Assembly: GCF_050948175.1 (NCBI RefSeq)
Contig: NW_027490185.1
Location: 930,001-994,000 of the forward strand
Direction of reading: 5' to 3'
DNA: 64,000 nt
From: Xylocopa sonorina
Taxonomy: Eukaryota; Arthropoda; Insecta; Hymenoptera; Apidae
Under the pieces are notes generated by a model. That model was not told the origin of the DNA. It saw only the letters and a list, made by a program, of their open reading frames with translations, and did no database searches. The position numbers and the translations under genes are program-made. Position 1 is the first letter of the stretch. Each line of letters begins with the position of its first letter. Below are positions 12,266-24,700 of this stretch, in pieces.

Positions 12266-12295
12266 GAAGTGTCATGTATTCCTCGTCTACACTTC
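12266..12295. repeat. inverted repeat across the monomer boundary, GAAGTGT ... ACACTTC
   Basis: Seven-base arms (monomer 161-167 and 10-16 of the next monomer) separated by 16 bases. A second ACACTTC copy sits 24 bases further on at monomer 34-40, so either could pair with GAAGTGT. Monomers with CATGTAT after the left arm read GAAGTGTC, which is complementary to GACACTTC at the second site. Confidence 0.8.
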
Positions 12296-13324
12296 AAATG
12301 AATGTAAATGCGACACTTCCTTGCAAGGAAATAGCGTTTGCAAACGTCTACCTACCGTAGCAATAGAGTTCTAATGCTTCTTAAAACGCGATATCGCATC
12401 TCATTTCTATGTTTCATGGTAAGATATAATATGATTTGCGAAGTGCCATGTATTCCTCGTCCACACTTCAAATGAATGTAAATGCGACACTTCCTTGCTA
12501 GGAAATAGCGTTTGCTGATGTCTAGGTATCGTAGAAATAGAGTTCTAATGCTTCTTAGAACGCGATATCGCAATCTCATTTCTATGTTTCATGGTAAGAT
12601 ATAATATGATTTGCGAAGTGTCATGTATTCCTCGTCTACACTTCAAATGAATGTAAATGCGACACTTCCTTGCAAGGAAATAGCGTTTGCAAACGCCTAC
12701 CTACCGTAGCAATAGAGTTCTAGTGCTTCTTAAAACGCGATATCGCATCTCATTTCTATATTTCATGGTAAGATATAATATGATTTGCGAAGTGTTATGT
12801 ATTCCTTGTCTACACTTCAAATGAATGTAAATGAGACACTTCCTTGCAAGGAAATAGCGGTTGCAGATGTCTACTTATCGTAGCAATAGAGTTCTTATGA
12901 TTCTTAAAACGCGATATCGCATCTCATTTCTATGTTTCATGGTAAGGTATAATATGATTTGCGAAGTGTTATGTATTCCTCGTCTACACTTCAAATGAAT
13001 GTAAATGAGACACTTCCTTGCAAGGAAATAGCGTTTGCAGATGTCTACGTATCGTAGCAATAGAGTTCTTATGAATATTAAAACGCGATATCGCATCTCA
13101 TTTCTATGTTTCATGGTAAGATATAATATGATTTGCGAAGTGTTATGCATTCCTCGTCTACGACTCAAATGAATGTAAATGCGACACTTCCTTGCAAGGA
13201 AATAGCGTTTGCAGATGTCTACGTATCGTAGCAATAGAGTTCTAATGCTTCTTAAAACGCGATATCGCATCTCATTTCTATGTTTCATGATAAGATATAA
13301 TATTCATTGCGAAGTGTTATGCAT

Positions 13325-13498
13325 TCCTCGTCTACAGTTCAAATGAATGTGAATGCGACACTTCCTCGCTAGGAAATAGCGCTTGCAGATGTCTACGTAT
13401 CGTAGCAATAGATTTCTAATGCTTCTTAAAGCGCGATATCGCATCTCTTTTCTATGTTTCATGGTAAGATATAATATGATTTGCGAAGTGTCATGTAT
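13325..13498. repeat. monomer of the CTCGCTAGG subfamily
   Basis: 174 bp. Diagnostic words are GTGAATGCG, CTTCCTCGCTAGG, AGCGCTTGCAG, GATTTCTAATG and CTTAAAGCG. It is usually placed after the broken-palindrome monomer, so the two travel as a pair in the left half of the window. Confidence 0.85.
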
Positions 13499-15705
13499 TC
13501 CTCGTCTACACTTCAAATGAATGTAAATGCGACACTTCCTTGCAAGGATATAGCGTTTGCGAACGCCTACCTACCGTAGCAATAGAGTTCTAGTGCTTCT
13601 TAAAACGCGATATCGCATCTCATTTCTATATTTCATGGTAAGATATAATATGATTTGCGAAGTGTTATGTATTCCTTGTCTACACTTCAAATGAATGTAA
13701 ATGAGACACTTCCTTGCAAGGAAATAGCGGTTGCAGATGTCTACTTATCGTAGCAATAGAGTTCTTATGATTCTTAAAACGCGATATCGCATCTCATTTC
13801 TATGTTTCATGGTAAGGTATAATATGATTTGCGAAGTGTTATGTATTCCTCGTCTACACTTCAAATGAATGTAAATGAGACACTTCCTTGCAAGGAAATA
13901 GCGTTTGCAGATGTCTACGTATCGTAGCAATAGAGTTCTTATGAATATTAAAACGCGATATCGCATCTCATTTCTATGTTTCATGGTAAGATATAATATG
14001 ATTTGCGAAGTGTCATGTATTCCTCGTCTACACTTCAAATGAATGTAAATGCGACACTTCCTTGCAAGGAAATAGCGTTTGCAAACGTCTACCTACCGTA
14101 GCAATAGAGTTCTAATGCTTCTTAAAACGCGATATCGCATCTCATTTCTATGTTTCATGGTAAGATATAATATGATTTGCGAAGTGCCATGTATTCCTCG
14201 TCCACACTTCAAATGAATGTAAATGCGACACTTCCTTGCTAGGAAATAGCGTTTGCAGATGTCTACGTATCGTAGCAATAGAGTTCTTATGATTCTTAAA
14301 ACGCGATATCGCATCTCATTTCTATGTTTCATGGTAAGATATAATATGATTTGCGAAGTGTTATGTATTCCTCGTCTACACTTCAAATGAATATAAATAC
14401 GACACTTCCTTGCTAGGAAATAGCGTCTGCAGATGTCTACGTATCGTAGCAATAGAGTTCAAATTCTTCTTAAAACGAGATATTGCATCTCATATTTATG
14501 TTTCATGACAAGATATAATATTCATTGCGAAGTGTTATGCATTCCTCGTCTACACTTCAAATGAATGTGAATGCGACACTTCCTCGCTAGGATATAGCGC
14601 TTGCAGATGTCTACGTATCGTAGCAATAGATTTCTAATGCTTCTTAAAGCGTGATATCGCATCTCATTTATATGTTTCGTGGTAAGATAAAATATAATTT
14701 GCGAAGTGTTATGTATTCCTCGTCTACGATTCAAATGAATGTAAATGCAACACTTCCTTGCAAGGAAATAGCGTTTGCAGATGTCTACTTATCGTAGCAA
14801 TAGAGTTCTTATGATTCTTAAAACGCGATATCGCATCTCATTTCTATGTTTCATGGTAAGATATAATATGATTTGCGAAGTGTTATGCATTCCTCGTCTA
14901 CGACTCAAATGAATGTAAATGCGACACTTCCTTGCAAGGAAATAGCGTTTGCAGATGTCTACGTATCGTAGCAATAGAGTTCTAATGCTTCTTAAAACGC
15001 GATATCGCATCTCATTTCTATGTTTCATGGTAAGCTATAATATGATTTGCCAAGTGTTATGTATTCCTCGTCTACACTTCAAATGAATGTAAATGCGACA
15101 CTTCCTTGCAAGGAAATAGCGTTTGCAGATGTCTACGTATCGTAGCAATAGAGTTCTTATGATTCTTAAAACGCGATATCGCATCTCATTTCTATGTTTC
15201 ATGGTAAGGTATAATATGATTTGCGAAGTGTTCTGTATTCCTCGTCTACACATCAAAGGAATGTAAATGCGACACTTCCTTGCAAGGAAATAGCGTTTGC
15301 AGATGTCTATGTATGGTAGCAATAGATTTCTAATGCTTCTTAAAACGTGATATCGCATCTCATTTCTATGTTTCATGGTAAGATATAATATGATTTGCGA
15401 AGTGTCATGTATTCCTCCTCTACACGTCAAATGAATGTAAATGCGACACTTCCATGCAAGGAAATAGCGTCTGCAGATGTCTACGTATCGTAGCAATAGA
15501 GTTCTAATGCTTCTTAAAACGCGATATCGCATCTCATTTCTATGTTTCATGGTAAGCTATAATATGATTTGCCAAGTGTTATGTATTCCTCGTCTACACT
15601 TCAAATGAATGTAAATGCGACACTTCCTTGCAAGGAAATAGCGTTTGCAGATGTCTACGTATCGTAGCAATAGAGTTCTTATGATTCTTAAAACGCGATA
15701 TCGCA

Positions 15706-17776
15706 TCTCATTTCTATGTTTCATGGTAAGATATAATATGATTTGCGAAGTGTCATGTATTCCTCGTCTACACTTCAAATGTATGTAAATGCGACACTTC
15801 CTTGCTAGGAAATAGCGTCTGCAGATGTCTAGGTATCGTAGCAATAGAGTTCTAATGCTTCTTAAAACGCGATATCGCATTTCATTTCTATGTATCATGG
15901 TAAGATATAATATAATTTGCGAAGTGTTATGTATTCCTCGTCTACACTTCAAATGAATGTAAGTGCGACACTTCCTTGCTAGGAAATAGCGTCTGCAGAT
16001 GTCTAGGTATCGTAGCAATAGAGTTCTAATGCTTCTTAGAACGCGATATCGCAATCTCATTTCTATGTTTCATGGTAAGATATAATATGATTTGCGAAGT
16101 GTCATGTATTCCTCGTCTACGATTCAAATGAATGTAAATGCAACACTTCCTTGCAAGGAAATAGCGTTTGCAGATGTCTACTTATCGTAGCAATAGAGTT
16201 CTTATGATTCTTAAAACGCGATATCGCATCTCATTTCTATGTTTCATGGTAAGATATAATATGATTTGCGTAGTGTTATGTATTCCTCGTCCACACTTCA
16301 AATGAATGTAAATGCGAAACTTCCTTGCAAGGAAATAGCGTTTGCAAACGTCTACCTACCGCAGCAATAGAGTTCTAATGCTTCTTAAAACGCGATATCG
16401 CATCACATTTCTATGTTTCATGGTAAGATATAATATGATTTGCGAAGTGTTATGCATTCCTCGTCTACGACTCAAATGAATGTAAATGCGACACTTCCTT
16501 GCAAGGAAATAGCGTTTGCAGATGTCTACGTATCGTAGCAATAGAGTTCTAATGCTTCTTAAAACGCGATATCGCATCTCATTTCTATGTTTCATGGTAA
16601 GCTATAATATGATTTGCCAAGTGTTATGTATTCCTCGTCTACACTTCAAATGAATGTAAATGCGACACTTCCTTGCAAGGAAATAGCGTTTGCAGATGTC
16701 TACGTATCGTAGCAATAGAGTTCTTATGATTCTTAAAACGCGATATCGCATCTCATTTCTATGTTTCATGGTAAGGTATAATATGATTTGCGAAGTGTTC
16801 TGTATTCCTCGTCTACACATCAAAGGAATGTAAATGCGACACTTCCTTGCAAGGAAATAGCGTTTGCAGATGTCTATGTATGGTAGCAATAGATTTCTAA
16901 TGCTTCTTAAAACGTGATATCGCATCTCATTTCTATGTTTCGTGGTAAGATATAATATGATTTGCGAAGTGTCATGTATTCCTCGTCTACACGTCAAATG
17001 AATGTAAATGCGACACTTCCATGCAAGGAAATAGCGTCTGCAGATGTCTACGTATCGTAGCAATAGAGTTCAAATGCTTCTTGAAACGAGATATTGCATC
17101 TCATATCTATGTTTCATGATAAGATATAATATTCATTGCGAAGTGTTATGCATTCCTCGTCTACAGTTCAAATGAATGTGAATGCGACACTTCCTCGCTA
17201 GGAAATAGCGCTTGCAGATGTCTACGTACCGTAGCAATAGATTTCTAATGCTTCTTAAAGCGCGATATCGCATCTCTTTTCTATGTTTCATGGTAAGCTA
17301 TAATATGATTTGCCAAGTGTTATGTATTCCTCGTCTACACTTCAAATGAATGTAAATGCGACACTTCCTTGCAAGGAAATAGCGTTTGCAGATGTCTACG
17401 TATCGTAGCAATAGAGTTCTTATGATTCTTAAAACGCGATATCGCATCTCATTTCTATGTTTCATGGTAAGGTATAATATGATTTGCGAAGTGTTCTGTA
17501 TTCCTCGTCTACACTTCAAATGAATGTAAATGCGATACTTCCTTGCAAGGAAATAGCGCTTGCAGATGTCTACGTATCGTAGCAATAGATTTCTAATGCT
17601 TCTTAAAGCGTGATATCGCATCTCATTTATATGTTTCGTGGTAAGATATAATATAATTTGCGAAGTGTTATGTATTCCTCGTCTACACTTCAAATGAATG
17701 TAAATGCGACACTTCCTTGCTAGGAAATAGCGTTTGCAAACGTCTACCTATCGTAGCAATAGAGTTCTAATGCTTC
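15706..17776. repeat. duplicated block at 5,918-bp offset, second copy
   Basis: Partner of 9788-11,858. The monomer order is the same, including a run with CTACACATCAAAGG and TATGTATGGTAG variants, followed by a monomer with the broken central palindrome. Confidence 0.85.
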
Positions 17777-18206
17777 TTAAAACGCGATATCGCATTTCAT
17801 TTCTATGTTTCATGGTAAGATATAATATGACTTGCGAAGTGTTATGTATTCCTCGTCAACACTTCAAATGAATGTAAATGCGACACTTCGTTGCAAGGAA
17901 ATAGCGTTTGCGAATGTCTATCTATCGAAGCAATAGTGCTCTAATGCTTCTTAAAACGCGATATCGCATCTCGTTTCTATGTTTCATGGTAAGATATAAT
18001 ATGATTTGCGAAGTGTCATGTATTCCTCGTCTGCACTTCAAATGAATGTAAATGCGACACTTCCTTGCAAGGAAATAGCGTTTGCAAACGTCTACCTACC
18101 GTAGCAATAGAGTTCTAATGCTTCTTAAAACGCGATATCGCATCTCATTTCTATGTTTCATGGTAAGATATAATATGATTTGCGAAGTGCCATGTATTCC
18201 TCGTCC

Positions 18207-21200
18207 ACACTTCAAATGAATGTAAATGCGACACTTCCTTGCTAGGAAATAGCGTTTGCTGATGTCTAGGTATCGTAGAAATAGAGTTCTAATGCTTCTT
18301 AGAACGCGATATCGCAATCTCATTTCTATGTTTCATGGTAAGATATAATATGATTTGCGAAGTGTCATGTATTCCTCGTCTACACTTCAAATGAATGTAA
18401 ATGCGACACTTCCTTGCAAGGAAATAGCGTTTGCAAACGCCTACCTACCGTAGCAATAGAGTTCTAGTGCTTCTTAAAACGCGATATCGCATCTCATTTC
18501 TATATTTCATGGTAAGATATAATATGATTTGCGAAGTGTTATGTATTCCTTGTCTACACTTCAAATGAATGTAAATGAGACACTTCCTTGCAAGGAAATA
18601 GCGGTTGCAGATGTATACTTATCGTAGCAATAGAGTTCTTATGATTCTTAAAAGGCGATATCGCATCACATTTCTATGTTTCATGGTAAGGTATAATATG
18701 ATTTGCGAAGTGTTATGTATTCCTCGTCTACACTTCAAATGAATGTAAATGAGACACTTCCTTGCAAGGAAATAGCGTTTGCAGATGTCTACGTATCGTA
18801 GCAATAGAGTTCTTATGAATATTAAAACGCGATATCGCATCTCATTTCTATGTTTCATGGTAAGATATAATATGATTTGCGAAGTGTTATGCATTCCTCG
18901 TCTACGACTCAAATGAATGTAAATGCGACACTTCCTTGCAAGGAAATAGCGTTTGCAGATGTCTACGTATCGTAGCAATAGAGTTCTAATGCTTCTTAAA
19001 ACGCGATATCGCATCTCATTTCTATGTTTCATGGTAAGCTATAATATGATTTGCCAAGTGTTATGTATTCCTCGTCTACACTTCAAATGAATGTTAATGC
19101 GACACTTCCTTGCAAGGAAATAGCGTTTGCAGATGTCTACGTATCGTAGCAATAGAGTTCTTATGATTCTTAAAACGCGATATCGCATCTCATTTCTATG
19201 TTTCATGGTAAGGTATAATATGATTTGCGAAGTGTTCTGTATTCCTCGTCTACACTTCAAATGAATGTAAATGCGATACTTCCTTGCAAGGAAATAGCGT
19301 TTGCAGATGTCTATGTATGGTAGCAATAGATTTCTAATGCTCCTTAAAACGTGATATCGCATCTCATTTCTATGTTTCATGGTAAGGTATAATATGATTT
19401 GCGAAGTGTTATGTATTCCTTGTCTACACTTCAAATGAATGTAAATGCGACACTACATTGCTAGGAAATAGCGTCTGCAGATGTCTAGGTATCGTAGCAA
19501 TAGAGTTCTAATGCTTCTTAAATCGCGATATCGCATTTCATTTCTATGTTTCATGGTAAGATATAATATGATTTGCGAAGTGTTATGTATTCCTCGTCAA
19601 CACTTCAAATGAATGTAAATGCGACACTTCGTTGCAAGGAAATAGCGTTTGCGAATGTCTATCTATCGAAGCAATAGTGCTCTAATGCTTCTTAAAACGC
19701 GATATCGCATCTCGTTTCTATGTTTCATGGTAAGATATAATATGATTTGCGAAGTGTCATGTATTCCTCGTCTGCACTTCAAATCAATGTAAATGCGACA
19801 CTTCCTTGCAGGAAATAGCGTTTGCAGATGTCTACGTATCGTAGCAATAGAGTTCTTATGATTCTTAAAACGCGATATCGCATCTCATTTCTATGTTTCA
19901 TGGTAAGATATAATATGATTTGCGAAGTGTCATGTATTCCTCGTCTACACTTCAAATGAATGTAAATGCGACACTTCCTTGCTAGGAAATAGCGTTTGCT
20001 GATGTCTAGGTATCGTAGAAATAGAGTTCTAATGCTTCTTAGAACGCGATATCGCAATCTCATTTCTATGTTTCATGGTAAGATATAATATGATTTGCGA
20101 AGTGTCATGTATTCCTCGTCTACACTTCAAATGAATGTAAATGCGACACTTCCTTGCAAGGAAATAGCGTTTGCAAACGCCTACCTACCGTAGCAATAGA
20201 GTTCTAGTGCTTCTTAAAACGCGATATCGCATCTCATTTCTATATTTCATGGTAAGATATAATATGATTTGCGAAGTGTTATGTATTCCTTGTCTACACT
20301 TCAAACGAATGTAAATGAGACACTTCCTTGCAAGGAAATAGCGGTTGCAGATGTCTACTTATCGTAGCAATAGAGTTCTTATGATTCTTAAAACGCGATA
20401 TCGCATCTCATTTCTATGTTTCATGGTAAGGTATAATATGATTTGCGAAGTGTTATGTATTCCTCGTCTACACTTCAAATGAATGTAAATGAGACACTTC
20501 CTTGCAAGGAAATAGCGTTTGCAGATGTCTACGTATCGTAGCAATAGAGTTCTTATGAATATTAAAACGCGATATCGCATCTCATTTCTATGTTTCATGG
20601 TAAGATATAATATGATTTGCGAAGTGTTATGCATTCCTCGTCTACGACTCAAATGAATGTAAATGCGACACTTCCTTGCAAGGAAATAGCGTTTGCAGAT
20701 GTCTACGTATCGTAGCAATAGAGTTCTAATGCTTCTTAAAACGCGATATCGCATCTCATTTCTATGTTTCATGGTAAGCTATAATATGATTTGCCAAGTG
20801 TTATGTATTCCTCGTCTACACTTCAAATGAATGTTAATGCGACACTTCCTTGCAAGGAAATAGCGTTTGCAGATGTCTAGGTATCGTAGCAATAGAGTTC
20901 TTATGATTCTTAAAACGCGATATCGCATCTCATTTCTATGTTTCATGGTAAGGTATAATATGATTTGCGAAGTGTTCTGTATTCCTCGTCTACACTTCAA
21001 ATGAATGTAAATGCGATACTTCCTTGCAAGGAAATAGCGTTTGCAGATGTCTATGTATGGTAGCAATAGATTTCTAATGCTCCTTAAAACGTGATATCGC
21101 ATCTCATTTCTATGTTTCATGGTAAGGTATAATATGATTTGCGAAGTGTTATGTATTCCTTGTCTACACTTCAAATGAATGTAAATGCGACACTACATTG

Positions 21201-21722
21201 CTAGGAAATAGCGTCTGCAGATGTCTAGGTATCGTAGCAATAGATTTCTAATGCTTCTTAAATCGCGATATCGCATTTCATTTCTATGTTTCATGGTAAG
21301 ATATAATATGATTTGCGAAGTGTTATGTATTCCTCGTCAACACTTCAAATGAATGTAAATGCGACACTTCGTTGCAAGGAAATAGCGTTTGCGAATGTCT
21401 ATCTATCGAAGCAATAGTGCTCTAATGCTTCTTAAAACGCGATATCGCATCTCGTTTCTATGTTTCATGGTAAGATATAATATGATTTGCGAAGTGTCAT
21501 GTATTCCTCGTCTGCACTTCAAATCAATGTAAATGCGACACTTCCTTGCAGGAAATAGCGTTTGCAGATGTCTACGTATCGTAGCAATAGAGTTCTTATG
21601 ATTCTTAAAACGCGATATCGCATCTCATTTCTATGTTTCATGGTAAGATATAATATGATTTGCGAAGTGTCATGTATTCCTCGTCTACACTTCAAATGAA
21701 TGTAAATGCGACACTTCCTTGC
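18207..21722. repeat. 10-monomer (1,740-bp) higher-order repeat, about two copies
   Basis: Bases in 18,207-19,982 match those 1,740 bp (10 x 174) downstream. The match is bounded by a C/T difference at 18,206/19,946 and by 19,983/21,723. The repeat crosses the left edge of the 8.18-kb unit at 18,850, so the larger duplication happened after this one. A copy of the doubled part is present in the second 8.18-kb unit. Confidence 0.8.
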
Positions 21723-24700
21723 AAGGAAATATCGTTTGCAAACGTCTACCTACCGTAGCAATAGAGTTCTAATGCTTCTTAAAACGCGATATCGCATCTC
21801 ATTTCTATGTTTCATGGTAAGATATAATATGATTTGCGAAGTGCCATGTATTCCTCGTCCACACTTCAAATGAATGTAAATGCGACACTTCCTTGCTAGG
21901 AAATAGCGTTTGCTGATGTCTAGGTATCGTAGAAATAGAGTTCTAATGCTTCTTAGAACACGATATCGCAATCTCATTTCTATGTTTCATGGTAAGATAT
22001 AATATGATTTGCGAAGTGTCATGTATTCCTCGTCTACACTTCAAATGAATGTAAATGCGACACTTCCTTGAAAGGAAATAGCGGTTGCAAACGCCTACCT
22101 ACCGTAGCAATAGAGTTCTAGTGCTTCTTAAAACGCGATATCGCATCTCATTTCTATATTTCATGGTAAGATATAATATGATTTGCGAAGTGTTATGTAT
22201 TCCTTGTCTACACTTCAAATGAATGTAAATGAGACACTTCCTTGCAAGGAAATAGCGGTTGCAGATGTCTACTTATCGTAGCAATAGAGTTCTTATGATT
22301 CTTAAAACGCGATATCGCATCTCATTTCTATGTTTCATGGTAAGGTATAATATGATTTGCGAAGTGTTATGTATTCCTCGTCTACACTTCAAATGAATGT
22401 AAATGAGACACTTCCTTGCAAGGAAATGGCGTTTGCAGATGTCTACGTATCGTAGCAATAGAGTTCTTATGAATATTAAAACGCGATATCGCATCTCATT
22501 TCTATGTTTCATGGTAAGATATAATATGATTTGCGAAGTGTTATGCATTCCTCGTCTACGACTCAAATGAATGTAAATGCGACACTTCCTTGCAAGGAAA
22601 TAGCGTTTGCAGATGTCTACGTATCGTAGCAATAGAGTTCTAATGCTTCTTAAAACGCGATATCGCACCTCATTTCTATGTTTCATGGTAAGCTATAATA
22701 TGATTTGCCAAGTGTTATGTATTCCTCGTCTACACTTCAAATGAATGTAAATGCGACATTTCCTTGCAAGGAAATAGCGTTTGCAGATGTCTACGTATCG
22801 TAGCAATAGAGTTCTTATGATTCTTAAAACGCGATATCGCATCTCATTTCTATGTTTCATGGTAAGGTATAATATGATTTGCGAAGTGTTCTGTATTCCT
22901 CGTCTACACTTCAAATGAATGTAAATGTGATACTTCCTTGCAAGGAAATAGCGTTTGCAGATGTCTATGTATGGTAGCAATAGATTTCTAATGCTCCTTA
23001 AAACGTGATATCGCATCTCATTTCTACGTTTCATGGTAAGGTATAATATGATTTGCGAAGTGTTATGTATTCCTCGTCTACACTTCAAATGAATGTAAAT
23101 GCGACACTACATTGCTAGGAAATAGCGTCTGCAGATGTCTAGGTATCGTAGCAATAGAGTTCTAATGCTTCTTAAAACGCGATATCGTATTTCATTTCTA
23201 TGTTTCATGGTAAGATATAATATGATTTGCGAAGTGTTATGTATTCCTCGTCAACACTTCAAATGAATGTAAATGCGACACTTCCTTGCAAGCAAATAGC
23301 GTTTGCAGATGTCTACGTATCGTAGCAATAGAGTTCTTATGATTCTTAAAACGCGATATCGCATCTCATTTCTATGTTTCATGGTAAGATATAATATGAT
23401 TTGCGTAGTGTTATGTATTCCTCGTCCACACTTCAAATGAATGTAAATGCGAAACTTCCTTGTAAGGAAATAGCGTTTGTAGATGTCTACGTATCGTAGC
23501 AATAGAGTTCTTATGAATATTAAAACGCGATATCGCATCACATTTCTATGTTTCATGGTAAGGTATAATATGATTTGCGAAGTGTTATGTATTCCTCGTC
23601 TACACTTCAAATGAATGTAAATGCGACACTTCCTTGCAAGGAAATAGCGTTTGCAGATGTCTACGTATCGTAGCAATAGAGTTCTTATGATTTTTAAAAC
23701 GCGATATCGCATCTCATTTCTATGTTTCATGGTACGACATAATATGATTTGCGAAGTGTCATGTATTCCCCGTCTACACTTCAAATGAATGTAAATGCGA
23801 CACTTCCTTGCCAGGAAATAGCGTTTGCAAACGTCTACCTATCGTAGCAATAGAGTTCTAATACTTCGTAGAACGCGATATCGCATCTCATTTCTATGTT
23901 TCATGGTAAGACATAATATGATTTGCGAAGTGTCATGTATTCCTCGTCTACACTTCAAATGTATGTAAATGCGACACTTCCTTGCTAGGAAATAGCGTCT
24001 GCAGATGTCTAGGTATCGTAGCAATAGAGTTCTAATGCTTCTTAAAATGCGATATCGCATTTCATTTCTATGTTTTATGGTAAGATATAATATGATTTGC
24101 GAAGTGTTATGTATTCCTCGTCTACACTTCAAAAGAATGTAAATGCGACACGTCCTTGCTAGGAAATAGCGTCTGCAGATGTCTAGGTATCGTAGCAATA
24201 GAGTTCTAATGCTTCTTAGAACGCAATATCGCAATCTCATTTCTATGTTTCATGGTAAGATATAATATGATTTGCGAAGTGTCATGTATTCCTCGTCTAC
24301 ACTTCAAATGAATGTAAATGCGACACTTCCTTGCAAGGAAATAGCGTTTGCAAACGTCTACTACCGTAGCAATAGAGTTCTAGTGCTTCTTAAAACGCGA
24401 TATCGCATCTCATTTCTATATTTCATGGTAAGATATAATATGATTTGCGAAGTGTTATGTATTCCTTGTCTACACTTCAAATGAATGTAAATGAGACACT
24501 TCCTTGCAAGGAAATAGCGTTTGCAGATGTCTACTTATCGTAGCAATAGAGTTCTTATGATTCTTAAAACGCGATATCGCATCTCATTTCTATGTTTCAT
24601 GGTAAGATATAATATGATTTGCGAAGTGTCATGTATTCCTCGTCTACACGTCAAATGAATGTAAACGCGACACTTCCATGCAAGGAAATAGCGTTTGCAG

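Larger units (their letters stand above)
12106..12279. repeat. reference monomer (consensus type)
   Basis: A representative 174-bp monomer in the numbering used here (position 1 = T of TCCTCG). Landmarks: the ACACTTC word at 10-16 and 34-40, a 14-bp palindrome at 38-51, GCAGATGTCTACG at 61-73, a hairpin-like dyad at 69-81, a 10-bp palindrome with an EcoRV site at 109-118, an AT-rich stretch GGTAAGATATAATATGATTT at 139-158, and GCGAAGTG at 159-166. By count it has 30 C, 32 G and 9 CpG. Confidence 0.95.
1587..18849. repeat. 174-bp satellite array, mixed-subfamily block
   Basis: About 99 monomers in uninterrupted tandem order. Several subfamilies alternate: the consensus type, types with CTACCTACCG or CTATCTATCG at monomer positions 69-78, a CTCGCTAGG type with AGCGCTTGCAG, a PstI-bearing type with CGTCTGCAG and CTAGGTATCG, and a type with GAGATATTGC in place of the central palindrome. 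Blocks of 9-14 monomers recur inside it at offsets of 2,088 bp, 5,914-5,918 bp and 1,740 bp. Some monomers are 175 bp because of an extra A in GCAATCTC. I see no transposon insertion, unique spacer or gene. Confidence 0.97.

Noticed and set aside
12106..12279. CENP-B box
   Set aside because: I looked for the NTTCGNNNNANNCGGGN pattern on both strands. The nearest matches (TTCGTTGCAAGG in one subfamily; CCCCGTCTACAC on the other strand) lack the essential CGGG/TTCG pairing.
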